Shown here one piece after another: positions 1 to 8,430 of a stretch of DNA of 64,000 nucleotides (its first letter is position 1; each line of letters starts with the position of its first letter). The stretch is taken from NCBI GenBank assembly GCA_964502095.1, contig CAZCUF010000015.1:1-64000 (forward strand). Direction: 5' to 3'. The notes below the pieces were generated by a model. It made no database searches, had not been told where the DNA came from, and saw nothing but the letters and a program-made list of their open reading frames with translations. The position numbers were made by a program, and so were the translations under genes. Source of the DNA: JACPVF01 sp964502095. Its GTDB lineage: Bacteria; Chloroflexota; Anaerolineae; Anaerolineales; Villigracilaceae.

Positions 1-194
1 ATTACATTCTATTCTTTCTTTTACCGCTCGGCATCGCGGCCGCGGTCATGGCGTGGATTGCGGTGCGGCAGATCAAACGCGGCGAGGGAAACCCGAAGGA
101 CCTTGTTCCGGCGATCGTTGCATATTATTTGGGGCTCATTCCTGCGTTATACTTTTGCGGTGTGCTGACGTACCAATTCCTGACGTTGCGATAA
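1..194 (+). CDS. C-terminal part of a small membrane protein (5' end outside window)
   Basis: An open frame (codons in phase with position 3) runs from the window edge to TAA at 192-194 and has no in-window start that must be used. The 63 visible residues contain a hydrophobic segment (ILFFLLPLGIAAAVMAWIAV), a short charged loop (RQIKRGEGNPKD) and a second hydrophobic segment ending in FLTLR. This gives two predicted membrane helices joined by a basic, presumably cytoplasmic loop. I do not recognise the family. The real start lies upstream, so length and function cannot be given. The next gene starts 80 bases downstream. Confidence 0.6.
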   Translation, partial: YILFFLLPLGIAAAVMAWIAVRQIKRGEGNPKDLVPAIVAYYLGLIPALYFCGVLTYQFLTLR

Positions 195-274
195 ACTATG
201 GAAGAAAAGTTTACGCTCGGGAAACACATCTTTCATACGACAACTTGAAACGTAAGTGAAGGAAAAGACATAAG

Positions 275-787
275 ATGAAATTAAAAAATTATTTCGAGAA
301 ACTTTACGATTATATGTACTGGGCCAATCGTCGTTACTTTGCGGTGGCCGAGGGATTGAACGACGAGCAATTGCATCGCATGCAAGGACATAGCTGGGGC
401 AATATCCATGCCATGCTGGTGCACATGATGAGCGCCGAGGCAGTCTGGTTACAGCGATGGAAAGGGACTTCCCCGAAAGCATACTTAAACGAAGACGATT
501 ATCCGACACTGGCGGATATCAAAACGCGTTGGAGTCAACAGGAAGCGGACATGCGCGCTTTCCTCAGCATGCAGACCGATGAAAGCCTCGAAACCGAGAT
601 CACATACAACAATTTTCGTAATGAGACTTTTCGCGTCCCGCTCTGGCAGATGATATTGCACGCCGCCAACCATGCCACGCATCATCGCGGCGAACTGGCG
701 GTGATGTTCGCGCTGATGAACGTTCCGCACCCCGAAGAGGAAGTGATCCAATATTTCTTCAACGCCAGCGGACAGAAAAAATTCTGA
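275..787 (+). CDS. DinB-family putative metal-dependent protein
   Basis: A 170-residue protein, the usual length for the DinB/YfiT four-helix-bundle superfamily. Three histidines sit where the family binds a divalent metal: His50 in the helix ending AMLVH, and His133 and His137 in HAANHATHHRGEL. The HxxxHRG motif is the most diagnostic feature. Members include thiol-dependent transferases (bacillithiol or mycothiol S-transferases) and many proteins of unknown substrate, so no reaction is assigned. The ATG at 275 follows a purine-rich GAAGGAAAAG stretch. Two more four-helix proteins of this broad type lie at 22620 and 47377. Family certain, substrate unknown. Confidence 0.85.
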   Translation: MKLKNYFEKLYDYMYWANRRYFAVAEGLNDEQLHRMQGHSWGNIHAMLVHMMSAEAVWLQRWKGTSPKAYLNEDDYPTLADIKTRWSQQEADMRAFLSMQTDESLETEITYNNFRNETFRVPLWQMILHAANHATHHRGELAVMFALMNVPHPEEEVIQYFFNASGQKKF

Positions 788-815
788 GCGCGCAATTCAC
801 AGGAACGCAAAAACC

Positions 816-1898
816 TTGTATTCATTCCTTCGTCCACTGCTCTTCGCGCTCGAGGCCGAGACCGCGCACCAATTCACGCTTCAACTTTTGCGCGTTGCAG
901 GAAACTTTTCGCTTTCCAATCAGCTTCTCGTACAACTCTATAAAGCCGAATCGAAACCTGTTCAGGCGTTCGGGCTGACGTTCAAGAATCCCGTTGGCCT
1001 CGCGGCGGGCTACGACAAAGACGGCCTGGCGCTGAATGGCCTGGACGCGCTTGGATTCGGTCATATCGAGATCGGCACCGTCACGCCTCTGCCGCAGGCA
1101 GGCAACCCGAAGCCGCGCATCTTTCGTCTTGTGGAAGATGAGGCACTGATCAATCGGATGGGATTCCCAAGCCGCGGCACAGAGTTTGTGCAGATGCGTC
1201 TTAATCCCGCCGTGCATGTTGGAGCTCTCGAAAAGTTTTTCGGTATCTCGCCGCGTATGATGCCGAAACCGCGCCGCGTTCTTTCGGCTAAATTGGGCGT
1301 CAACCTGGGCAGGAATAAAGAAACGCCCAATGAACAGGCTGTGATGGACTATCTGGCCCTCTTGCAAAATTTCGCGCCCTCCGCCGACTATCTGACCATC
1401 AACGTCAGTTCGCCGAATACCGAAGGCCTGCGTCGTTTGCAGGCGCGGGACGTGCTGGAAAATTTGTTGACTCATCTCCATCAACAACGGCAACAGGAGG
1501 AAAAACGTTGGGAGAAGAAAATTCCGCTTCTCGTCAAGCTTGCGCCTGATCTCGCCGCAAATGAATTGGACGACGCCCTGGATGTGATCCTGCGCGCGCA
1601 CATGGACGGTGTGATCGCCGCGAACACGACTCTGGCGCGGGACGGGTTGCGGTCGGCGCGTCAGAGTGAGAGCGGCGGATTAAGCGGCAGGCCGCTCAAG
1701 GCCCGGAGCGAAGCGGTCTTGAGTCAAATTGTGAAGCGCGTGGATGGAAAAATTCCCGTCGTCAGCGTGGGCGGGATCATGTGCGCCGATGACGCGAAAC
1801 GGCGGCTCGATATGGGCGCAACCTTGATTCAAATTTATACGGGTTTGGTGTATCGCGGGCCGAGGCTGGTCAGGGAGATTGTGCGCGCGCTGGCATAG
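816..1898 (+). CDS. pyrD: Dihydroorotate dehydrogenase (quinone), class 2
   Basis: Oxidises dihydroorotate to orotate in pyrimidine synthesis, using FMN and passing electrons to membrane quinone. Class 2 signatures are clear: KNPVGLAAGYDKDG at residues 58-70, GTVTPLPQAGNPKPRIFRL at 87-105, INRMGF, and NVSSPNTEGLRRLQ near 196-209, where Ser199 is the catalytic base of class 2 enzymes (class 1 has Cys). GGLSGRPLK and a C-terminal IPVVSVGGI phosphate-binding stretch follow. The N-terminal helix (YSFLRPLLFALEAE) fits the class 2 membrane-association domain. Residues of about 120-160 are longer than in the E. coli enzyme. The start is TTG at 816, with AGGA at 801-804 upstream; no in-frame ATG precedes the conserved helix. 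Gene begins 29 bases after the DinB gene. Confidence 0.96.
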   Translation: MYSFLRPLLFALEAETAHQFTLQLLRVAGNFSLSNQLLVQLYKAESKPVQAFGLTFKNPVGLAAGYDKDGLALNGLDALGFGHIEIGTVTPLPQAGNPKPRIFRLVEDEALINRMGFPSRGTEFVQMRLNPAVHVGALEKFFGISPRMMPKPRRVLSAKLGVNLGRNKETPNEQAVMDYLALLQNFAPSADYLTINVSSPNTEGLRRLQARDVLENLLTHLHQQRQQEEKRWEKKIPLLVKLAPDLAANELDDALDVILRAHMDGVIAANTTLARDGLRSARQSESGGLSGRPLKARSEAVLSQIVKRVDGKIPVVSVGGIMCADDAKRRLDMGATLIQIYTGLVYRGPRLVREIVRALA

Positions 1899-1978
1899 CT
1901 CTCCGATATCGGCCGCTTTTCAAAGAAATTTCTAACGAAACTCTGAAGTGGTTTTGAAATGGAAGTCAAATCATTTTG

Positions 1979-1987
1979 TGGTATAGT
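1979..1987 (+). promoter_or_regulatory. Extended -10 promoter element
   Basis: TGG-TATAGT matches the extended -10 pattern TGN-TATAAT with one mismatch. It lies 23 bases before the ATG at 2011, leaving room for a leader with AAAGG as ribosome site. There is no good -35 at 17 bases. Confidence 0.4.
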
Positions 1988-2010
1988 ACGCGGCAGAAAT
2001 AAAGGCAACC

Positions 2011-2376
2011 ATGGACGATAAAATCACAATCATCGAAGGTCCGCCGCCGGTGTTCGAGCTGGCGCAGGACGGTTGGGCGCTCGGGTTGAATGAAGGCCCG
2101 AGCCTGTCTGTACCGGCGCTTACGCGTTTGCGCACGTTCAACGGGCCGGCATTGGTGGAACGGTGTTACCGCGCCTGGCATACCAATATGCCGATCCACC
2201 TGCACTATCGAAACGATCTCGGCCTCGAGCAGAACGCCCCCATTTTGGCGGCGCGCAATGTGGAAACTGAAGACGGACAAGTGCTCCTGCTTTGGGTGTA
2301 TCTCAATCGGGAACAAGTGGAATACGAATTCGACTCAGACGAGGAAGACAACGCAGACGATAATCCAGAGATTTGA
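2011..2376 (+). CDS. Conserved acidic hypothetical protein
   Basis: A 121-residue soluble protein with no signal peptide or membrane helix. The body (residues 1-105) looks like a compact alpha/beta domain with a strand rich in hydrophobics near the end (QVLLLWVYLNREQVEYEF). It ends in a very acidic tail (EFDSDEEDNADDNPEI). I do not recognise a named domain. It is a single-gene unit, with its own extended -10 element upstream and an intrinsic terminator directly after the stop, so it is probably expressed alone. Confidence 0.75.
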   Translation: MDDKITIIEGPPPVFELAQDGWALGLNEGPSLSVPALTRLRTFNGPALVERCYRAWHTNMPIHLHYRNDLGLEQNAPILAARNVETEDGQVLLLWVYLNREQVEYEFDSDEEDNADDNPEI

Positions 2377-2382
2377 ATCAGG

Positions 2383-2410
2383 ACCGGGCCGCAAGCCCGG
2401 TTCTTTTTTT
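2383..2410 (+). terminator. Intrinsic terminator after 2011-2376
   Basis: Perfect 7-bp stem ACCGGGC/GCCCGGT (2383-2389 with 2395-2401), loop CGCAA, followed by TCTTTTTTT. Confidence 0.85.
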
Positions 2411-2578
2411 GACGTTGAGCGGGTTCCACATAAAAGAATCGAATCTCATCCCATGGTTAATCGCAGTTGTTACATTAGATGAGGATGTTTTACCATATTG
2501 ACTAGCATTGGATTCTCGATTAACCTTAAGCGATAGGGATATATTCATGATGTTATGTCTGCACATACCAGCCGCTTA

Positions 2579-2615
2579 AAGCGGGCACCCGTCCGGAGTG
2601 CCCGCTTATATTTTG
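2579..2615 (+). terminator. GC-rich hairpin with U-tract in the leader of gdhA
   Basis: Nine-bp stem AGCGGGCAC/GTGCCCGCT (2581-2589 with 2599-2607) followed by TATATTTT. It lies 37 bases before the gdhA start. The nearest upstream gene already has its own terminator at 2383, so this could be an attenuator of gdhA or a second terminator. A weak promoter-like TTGACT lies near 2496. The intergenic span 2411-2651 shows nothing else. Confidence 0.5.
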
Positions 2616-2651
2616 CCAAAATTAAATTTCCTATTTTATTAAGGAGAGAAA

Positions 2652-3950
2652 ATGTCTGAACAGATCAACGCTTTTGCAATGGCCCAGGAACAGTTCGACG
2701 CCGTCGCCAAGGAACTGAATCTCGATCACGGTGTGGCAGAGGTCCTGCGCTGGCCGATGCGCGAATATTCCTTCCGAATCCCTGTCCGCATGGACAATGG
2801 CTCGATCCAGGTTTTCCAGGGTTTCCGCGTTCAGCACAACGACGCGCGCGGCCCCAACAAAGGCGGCATCCGCTTTGCCGGGGACGAGACCATGGATACG
2901 GTGCGCGCGCTCGCCACATGGATGACGTGGAAGTGCGCGGTGGCCGATATTCCGCTGGGTGGCGGCAAAGGTGGAGTCATTGTAGATCCGTCCACGCTCT
3001 CGGTGCGCGAAAAGGAGGAACTCTGCCGCGGCTGGGTACGCGCCATGTGGAAGAATATCGGTCCGCGCAACGATGTACCCGCGCCGGATGTTGGCACCAA
3101 CGCGCAGATGATGGGTTGGATGATGGATGAGTATTCCCGCCTCGTTGGTCAATATACGCCGGGCGTATTCACCGGCAAACCTGTGGGCGGCGGCGGCTCG
3201 CTGGGCCGCACCGAAGCGACCGGCTTTGGCGTCATCTATACCGTGCGCGAGGCCATGCAACATCTGGGCATGGACCCGAAGAAATCGGTCGCGGCCATTC
3301 AGGGTTTCGGCAATGTCGCGCAATACGCGTCCATTGGTTTTATCGAACTTCTCGGCGGTAAGGTTGCCTGCGTTTCCTGCTACGACCGTCACGAGAAGAA
3401 ATCCTTTACCTACGGCCACAAAGACGGTGTGAATCCCCGCTTCCTGCTGACCATTGTGGATCAATATGGAACGATTGATAAAGAAAAAGCCAAAGATGCT
3501 GGTTACACTGTCGATGACGGAGATGCCTGGATCGCTGAAGATGTTGACCTGTTGATTCCGGCGGCCAAGGAAGGCATGGTCAATGCCGATACGGTCAAGA
3601 AAATTTCCAAGCGCGTTAAACTGTTGGCTGAGGGCGCCAACGGCCCGGTCACGCCCGAAGCGGATGAGTATCTCAAGAAGAACAACATTTTTGACATCCC
3701 CGATTTTTTGTGCAACGCGGGCGGCGTCACCACTTCCTACTTTGAGCAGGTTCAGAACGATATGAACTACTACTGGTCGAAGGACGAAGTGCTCCAGCGG
3801 CTCAACGAGAAGATGACTGCGGCCTTCCACGGCGTGCTGGATATGAGCAAGGAAAAGAAAGTTTCGATGCGCGACGCGGCCTATATGGTCGCCATCTCGC
3901 GCGTGGTCAAAGCCATGCAATTACGCGGCTGGTTGCACGGCGACTGGTAG
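2652..3950 (+). CDS. gdhA: Glutamate dehydrogenase (Glu/Leu/Phe/Val family)
   Basis: Interconverts glutamate with 2-oxoglutarate and ammonia using NAD(P). The 432 residues match the hexameric bacterial/archaeal enzyme. Visible features are GPNKGGIRF (about 75-83), the catalytic-lysine stretch WKCAVADIPLGGGKGG, PAPDVGTNAQMM with the catalytic aspartate, the GRTEATGFGV stretch, a Rossmann site GFGNVAQYAS, LLAEGANGPVTPEAD, and DIPDFLCNAGGVTTSYFE in the C-terminal cofactor domain. The ATG at 2652 follows AAGGAG at 2642-2647. It is probably monocistronic, since a strong terminator follows. The cofactor preference (NAD or NADP) cannot be read with certainty. Confidence 0.95.
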   Translation: MSEQINAFAMAQEQFDAVAKELNLDHGVAEVLRWPMREYSFRIPVRMDNGSIQVFQGFRVQHNDARGPNKGGIRFAGDETMDTVRALATWMTWKCAVADIPLGGGKGGVIVDPSTLSVREKEELCRGWVRAMWKNIGPRNDVPAPDVGTNAQMMGWMMDEYSRLVGQYTPGVFTGKPVGGGGSLGRTEATGFGVIYTVREAMQHLGMDPKKSVAAIQGFGNVAQYASIGFIELLGGKVACVSCYDRHEKKSFTYGHKDGVNPRFLLTIVDQYGTIDKEKAKDAGYTVDDGDAWIAEDVDLLIPAAKEGMVNADTVKKISKRVKLLAEGANGPVTPEADEYLKKNNIFDIPDFLCNAGGVTTSYFEQVQNDMNYYWSKDEVLQRLNEKMTAAFHGVLDMSKEKKVSMRDAAYMVAISRVVKAMQLRGWLHGDW

Positions 3951-3965
3951 CTGAATTAATTTGTG

Positions 3966-3998
3966 AAAAAAGCGCACCATTATTCGGTGCGCTTTTTT
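3966..3998. terminator. Bidirectional terminator between gdhA and pepF
   Basis: Perfect 13-bp stem (3966-3978 with 3986-3998): A-run, AGCGCACC, loop ATTATTC, GGTGCGCT, T-run. Works for both convergent genes. Confidence 0.9.
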
Positions 3999-4038
3999 GT
4001 TAACGCCTGTATGCCCATTACGGGATTCGAATATGTGA

Positions 4039-5841
4039 CTACAAGGCGCAGTAGCGGTCAATTCTCTGACCGACAATCGCCAGACTGTCATCCCAGAATT
4101 TGCGCTTGCGAATGTCGATGCCGAAGCGCGCCGCCAGGTCTGCGGCACTGGCCTCGCCGGTGGATGCCAGTAACTTTTTATAATCTTCCACGAACTCCGC
4201 GCCGCGCTGTTGATAGATGGCATATAAACCGGTTCCGAACAACAGGCCGAACGCGTATGGAAAATTGTAGAAGGAGAGGCCGGGTGAATAATAATGAGGC
4301 TTCCAGGTCCACATGAATTTTTGCAGGTAACGCGCATCCAGGCTGTCGCCGTAAGTGGCTTTTTGTGCGCGTTCCATGATCTCGTTGAAATCGTCTGAAG
4401 AAAGCTCGGCAGTTTCGCGTCGCTCGAAGACTTCCTTCTCGAACAGATAACGGGAATAAATATCCACGATCACCTGCCCGGCGTTTTGAATCTGCGCCTC
4501 GAGCGTGGCCAGTACTTCCTGCGGATCGGTGGTCTGCGCGAGCACGGCCTGGGTGACGATGGTCTCGCACATGATGGAAGCCGTCTCTGCCAGCGTCATG
4601 GGCGTGAGTTGTTGCAGATAGGTTTTCCCGGCCTGATACGCGCATTCGTTGTGAAATCCGTGACCCAGTTCGTGGGCGATGGTCGAAATGCCGTCGAAGG
4701 AACCGTCGAAGTTGCACAGGATGCGGCTTTCCTTTACACCCTGCACATCCATACAGAACGCGCCGCCGCGTTTGCCGTCGCGCGGTTCGGCGTCTATCCA
4801 ATGCCGATCGAAAGCGCGTTTGGCAAATTTGGCGAGATCGGGCGAAAACCTGCCGAAGTTTTCGATGATGAAATCACGCGCCTCGTCGAACGAATACGCT
4901 TTATCGGCTTTGCCCATCGGCGCGAACACATCCCACCAGGCCAGCGCTTCCTTGCCGAGCCGTTTGGCTTTGTTCTTGTAATATTTGCGGAACATCGGGA
5001 ATGAATCTTCCATCGCGCCCAGCATCGCGTTGAGAGTCCTGCGGTCGATGCGCGCGGCTTCGAGCGCGGGATGAAGCGCGTCTTCGCGGCCGCGTCGTTT
5101 ATTTAATGTGATCGCTTCTCCCTTGACCCCATTCATGCAGGCCGCCAAAATTTCCTTGACCTCCTCCCAGGCCTTATTCTCCGCTTCGTACGCGCGGCGG
5201 CGGACCTCAGGGTCTGCGTGAGAACGGAGGTTGATCAGCGCGGGCATGGGCAATTTCTCGGTCTTACCGTTCAATTCAAATTCCACACTGAGCTGTGAAG
5301 TTACTGTCCCCTGTAATTTTTCGAAGGCGTGGCCGCCGCTGAGACTCATCTCTGCGGCCAGCGATTCCTCAGCCGCGCTCATTAAATATTTACTTTGCTC
5401 GGCAGTTTCCTTCAACATGAAAGCATGCGCGGCGGCAGATTTGTTGGCTTTGATGGCTTTATCGAGCTTTGGCGCGATCTTTCCCAGCCAGGCCTGAAAT
5501 TGTGTGAAGATCTGGCTCATTGGCAGGCTGGCCTGCTCGAACTCGGAAAGAATGCGCAACGCGAGCTTATCGCGCGAATCGGTGGTGACGTAGGCGTGAA
5601 TATACGGGACAATCGTGGCCGAAAGGGTTTGAATCTTGTTGATACGGTCAATGGCCTGCCCGATCAACGGCGCCAATTCACCAGCCCTGGTTCTGGCATC
5701 GGTTTTTTTGAGTTTGTTCCCGAAGAATTTTTCGAAGGCCGCGACCTGTTTTTTATAATCGGCGACCGCGGCTTTGAACTCTTTGGATTCAAGCGAGGGA
5801 TAAATGCTGGTCAGGTCCCAGCGGGGAATAGAATGATTCAT
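4039..5841 (-). CDS. pepF: M3-family oligoendopeptidase F-type metallopeptidase
   Basis: Cytoplasmic zinc metallopeptidase that cleaves oligopeptides. The 600 residues are typical for the M3B (PepF) family. The zinc site is HELGH: His390, Glu391 and His394, with the third ligand Glu419 in TLAETASIMCE. The N-terminal helical PepF_N-like region begins at about residue 10 (WDLTSIYPSLESKEF). The peptidase domain spans about 200-590, ending in PHYYSPGLSFYNFPYAFG, a stretch with the substrate-binding Tyr residues of the family. No signal peptide. The ATG at 5841 is preceded by AAGGAG on the minus strand. Monocistronic by layout. Confidence 0.94.
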   Translation of the reverse strand: MNHSIPRWDLTSIYPSLESKEFKAAVADYKKQVAAFEKFFGNKLKKTDARTRAGELAPLIGQAIDRINKIQTLSATIVPYIHAYVTTDSRDKLALRILSEFEQASLPMSQIFTQFQAWLGKIAPKLDKAIKANKSAAAHAFMLKETAEQSKYLMSAAEESLAAEMSLSGGHAFEKLQGTVTSQLSVEFELNGKTEKLPMPALINLRSHADPEVRRRAYEAENKAWEEVKEILAACMNGVKGEAITLNKRRGREDALHPALEAARIDRRTLNAMLGAMEDSFPMFRKYYKNKAKRLGKEALAWWDVFAPMGKADKAYSFDEARDFIIENFGRFSPDLAKFAKRAFDRHWIDAEPRDGKRGGAFCMDVQGVKESRILCNFDGSFDGISTIAHELGHGFHNECAYQAGKTYLQQLTPMTLAETASIMCETIVTQAVLAQTTDPQEVLATLEAQIQNAGQVIVDIYSRYLFEKEVFERRETAELSSDDFNEIMERAQKATYGDSLDARYLQKFMWTWKPHYYSPGLSFYNFPYAFGLLFGTGLYAIYQQRGAEFVEDYKKLLASTGEASAADLAARFGIDIRKRKFWDDSLAIVGQRIDRYCAL

Positions 5842-5991
5842 GAGGTCTCCTTATTAAAGCAATGAAGCAAGTATATCAAATCTGATTGCGGTCCCGATAC
5901 GGGGCAAAACATGCCCCGCGGCGCTGAAACTATTTCGCTTGTCATTTCGTCAATCTGCCTATACAATGATTTTACAAGAACGGAGGAACCG

Positions 5992-6465
5992 ATGAAACAG
6001 GACCGATTCCTAACTGGAATTCTGATTGCCATTGGCGTATTGGTGATCGTGGCGCTGGCGTTGTTCTTTGCGCGCCGCGGCCAGCAAAGCTATCGTGCAG
6101 AGCAGTCGCCGGATGCCGTAGCCTTCAATTATGTGCTGGCTGTGACCAACAAAGACTATCAAAAAGCTTATGGATATCTGGCCGACCTGGAAAACAAACC
6201 AACCTACGATCAATTTCGTCGTTCTTTTCTGACCGGTTCCGTCAGCCCGGAAAACATCGGCGTGGATGTGGGACAGGCCGAGATCAGCGGCGATGAAGCA
6301 ATGGTCAGCGTGGACGTGATCTATTCGCCGTCCGATCCGTTCTCAGACGGCTATCGCAACACCCAACAAGCCGTGCTCGTTCAGCAAAATGGCGAATGGA
6401 AAATTTCTTCCATGCCCTACAATTTCTGGGATTACAGCTGGTATCAGGCGACTCCCAAACCATAA
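5992..6465 (+). CDS. Small membrane-anchored protein with NTF2-like extracytoplasmic domain
   Basis: 157 residues. The ATG at 5992 is chosen because GGAGG at 5982-5986 precedes it at proper spacing; an in-frame open stretch extends upstream to 5911 but has no ribosome site. One membrane helix follows a short basic start (about residues 9-25, ILIAIGVLVIVALALFF). The remaining 125 residues contain a helix-sheet pattern (DAVAFNYVLAVTNKDYQKAYGYL ... VLVQQNGEWKISSMPY) of the kind seen in DUF4878/NTF2-like domains. The next gene, a large membrane protein, follows 12 bases later, so the two are probably co-transcribed. Fold assignment is inference. Confidence 0.75.
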   Translation: MKQDRFLTGILIAIGVLVIVALALFFARRGQQSYRAEQSPDAVAFNYVLAVTNKDYQKAYGYLADLENKPTYDQFRRSFLTGSVSPENIGVDVGQAEISGDEAMVSVDVIYSPSDPFSDGYRNTQQAVLVQQNGEWKISSMPYNFWDYSWYQATPKP

Positions 6466-6477
6466 AAGGAATTTGCC

Positions 6478-8388
6478 ATGAAAACCGTCCGACGCTTATA
6501 TTTTTATGCGGTGGCTTTGATCAGTCTCGAAGTGATTCTGTGGGGGCTGATCGGCTTACTGCGAACGGTGGTTTCTCAAAGTGTGATCGGCGCGGGCAAC
6601 GCACTGGCGCGGGCATTGGCGTTGATATTAGTGGGCGTGCCGATCTTCCTCATCCATTGGTTGTGGGCACAGCGCGCCGCGGCCCACGATGACGAGGAAA
6701 AATCGGCCAGTTTGCGCGCCATTTTTTTCTACGCGGCGCTGATCGGCACACTGGTGCCGGTTATTCAAAACCTGCTGGCTTTCATTAATCGCCTTCTGCT
6801 GAATTTGATGAGGCTCTCGGCCCGGGATGCAATTTTTGGCGGTTCTCAAACTTGGGCCGATAACTGGATCGCGATTGCAATGAATCTGCTGGTGGCCGCT
6901 TATTTCTGGAATGTCCTGCGCGGCGAGTGGAAGAGGCTGACCGACTCCGAGAATTTTGCAGACGTGCGCCGTCTTTATCGTTACCTGTGGCTGTTGTATG
7001 GCCTGTTGATGGCGGTCTTTGGCGCACAGCAATTGCTTCGTTTCGTCTTTTATATTCCTACAAATGTTCTGGGAGGAATCGGATTTAATACATTGGTCAA
7101 TGGACTGGCGTTGCTGATCGTTGGCGTGCCGCTGTGGGTGTACGTGTGGCGCATCTGTCAGGACGCTTTGGCTGATCCCGCTGAAAAGGAATCGAATCTG
7201 CGCCTTGGCGTGCTCTACATCCTCGCGCTGGCGGGCGTTATCACCGTGCTTTCGGCAGGCGGTAGTTTAATCGATATTCTCCTTAAACGAATTTTAGGCG
7301 AGGCCTCCTCCTGGCCGAAATTTGTTCAAATGATTGGCGGCCCGATCTCCATCGGGATTCCACTGGCGGGCATCTGGGCTTATTATGGACGCTGGCTGAA
7401 TCGCCACATCGAATCGACGAGCGAAGGCCCGCGCCGCGCCGGGCTTAAACGACCTTACGCTTATATCCTTTCGTTGATCGGTCTGGTGACAGCTTTTACC
7501 GGCGTGGCGCTTTTACTCTCGCTCATCATTGACCTGCTCACCGGACAAAGTTTGATCGGCAACGAGTTTTTACGCAACCGCGAAGCCGCCGCTATTGCCA
7601 CACTGCTGGTGGGCCTGCCGCTTTGGCTCTCCGCCTGGCTACCGGTCAACGCGCAAGCCAACGCTGAAGGAGACGCGGGCGAACATGCGCGTCGTTCAGT
7701 GGTGCGCAAAGGCTATCTTTACTTGGTTTTGTTCGCGGCTGTGATCGGCGGCATGGTCTCGGCGGTGGGATTGGTATTCCAACTCCTGAACGCGGCGCTG
7801 ACTGGAAACGTGGAAAGTAACTTTCTCAATCACGTGCTTAACCTTCTGCAACTGTTGGCGCTGTTCGTGATCGTACTGGTCTATCATTTTTTGACGTTAC
7901 GCCGCGATGGCGCGTCTGCAACCGAAATCCTGGCGGAAGAGCAGGCCGGATTCGCGGTGCTGGTCTTCGACCCGGGCGACGGTCGCTTTGGCGAGGCGAT
8001 GCGCGCCGCGCTGATGAAGCATGCGCCGCGCCTGCCTGTGTTGGTGGTCAGCGCCGCGCAAAAGCTGGCGAAGGATACGCAAGCGCGCGCGGTTATCCTG
8101 CCGGGTTCGCTTGCGGTGAATACGCCCGAGACCATTTCTTCGTGGCTGAATCATTTTAGCGGGAGCAGGCTGATCGTCCCGGATGAGGCGGAGCATATTG
8201 TGTGGGCCGGCGATGAAGGGCAGGCCGCGCTGGCGGCGCGTCAATTGGCTGAGGGGCAGGAAGTCCGCATGAAAAAGAATAAAGGCGCCTCCGGCTGGAC
8301 GATCCTGGTTTATGTTGCCGCGGCGTTATTTGTTTTACAGATTCTGTTCGTTTTACTGGCGATTGTATTATCGACTCTGTTTGGTTAA
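6478..8388 (+). CDS. Multi-pass membrane protein with DUF5671-type repeats
   Basis: 636 residues. Residues 1-490 hold four repeats of a paired- or triple-helix unit, each opening with an Arg-Tyr-rich turn and helix (RRLYFYAVALISLE, RRLYRYLWLLYGLL, RPYAYILSLIGLVT, RKGYLYLVLFAAVI). Most contain a VGVPLW-like or VGLPLW-like segment, which matches my memory of DUF5671. Residues about 505-600 form a soluble domain (AVLVFDPGDGRFGEAM ... GQAALAARQLAEGQEV), and a last helix (TILVYVAAALFVLQILFVLLA) ends the protein. Function is unknown; the soluble tail between the last helices may face the cytoplasm. ATG at 6478 follows AAAGGA. Likely an operon with the gene at 5992. Confidence 0.75.
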   Translation: MKTVRRLYFYAVALISLEVILWGLIGLLRTVVSQSVIGAGNALARALALILVGVPIFLIHWLWAQRAAAHDDEEKSASLRAIFFYAALIGTLVPVIQNLLAFINRLLLNLMRLSARDAIFGGSQTWADNWIAIAMNLLVAAYFWNVLRGEWKRLTDSENFADVRRLYRYLWLLYGLLMAVFGAQQLLRFVFYIPTNVLGGIGFNTLVNGLALLIVGVPLWVYVWRICQDALADPAEKESNLRLGVLYILALAGVITVLSAGGSLIDILLKRILGEASSWPKFVQMIGGPISIGIPLAGIWAYYGRWLNRHIESTSEGPRRAGLKRPYAYILSLIGLVTAFTGVALLLSLIIDLLTGQSLIGNEFLRNREAAAIATLLVGLPLWLSAWLPVNAQANAEGDAGEHARRSVVRKGYLYLVLFAAVIGGMVSAVGLVFQLLNAALTGNVESNFLNHVLNLLQLLALFVIVLVYHFLTLRRDGASATEILAEEQAGFAVLVFDPGDGRFGEAMRAALMKHAPRLPVLVVSAAQKLAKDTQARAVILPGSLAVNTPETISSWLNHFSGSRLIVPDEAEHIVWAGDEGQAALAARQLAEGQEVRMKKNKGASGWTILVYVAAALFVLQILFVLLAIVLSTLFG

Positions 8389-8397
8389 TGATATACT
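8389..8397 (+). promoter_or_regulatory. Extended -10 promoter of dnaN
   Basis: TGA-TATACT overlaps the stop codon of the preceding gene and lies 34 bases before the dnaN ATG. No good -35 is present. The same 9-mer occurs before the RRM gene at 23318. Confidence 0.45.
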
Positions 8398-8430
8398 CGC
8401 GCCATCCATTTTTTCAGCGAGGGCCCGGCC

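Noticed and set aside
2631..3920. 429-codon minus-strand frame opposite gdhA
   Set aside because: Shadow of gdhA, which has all family motifs.
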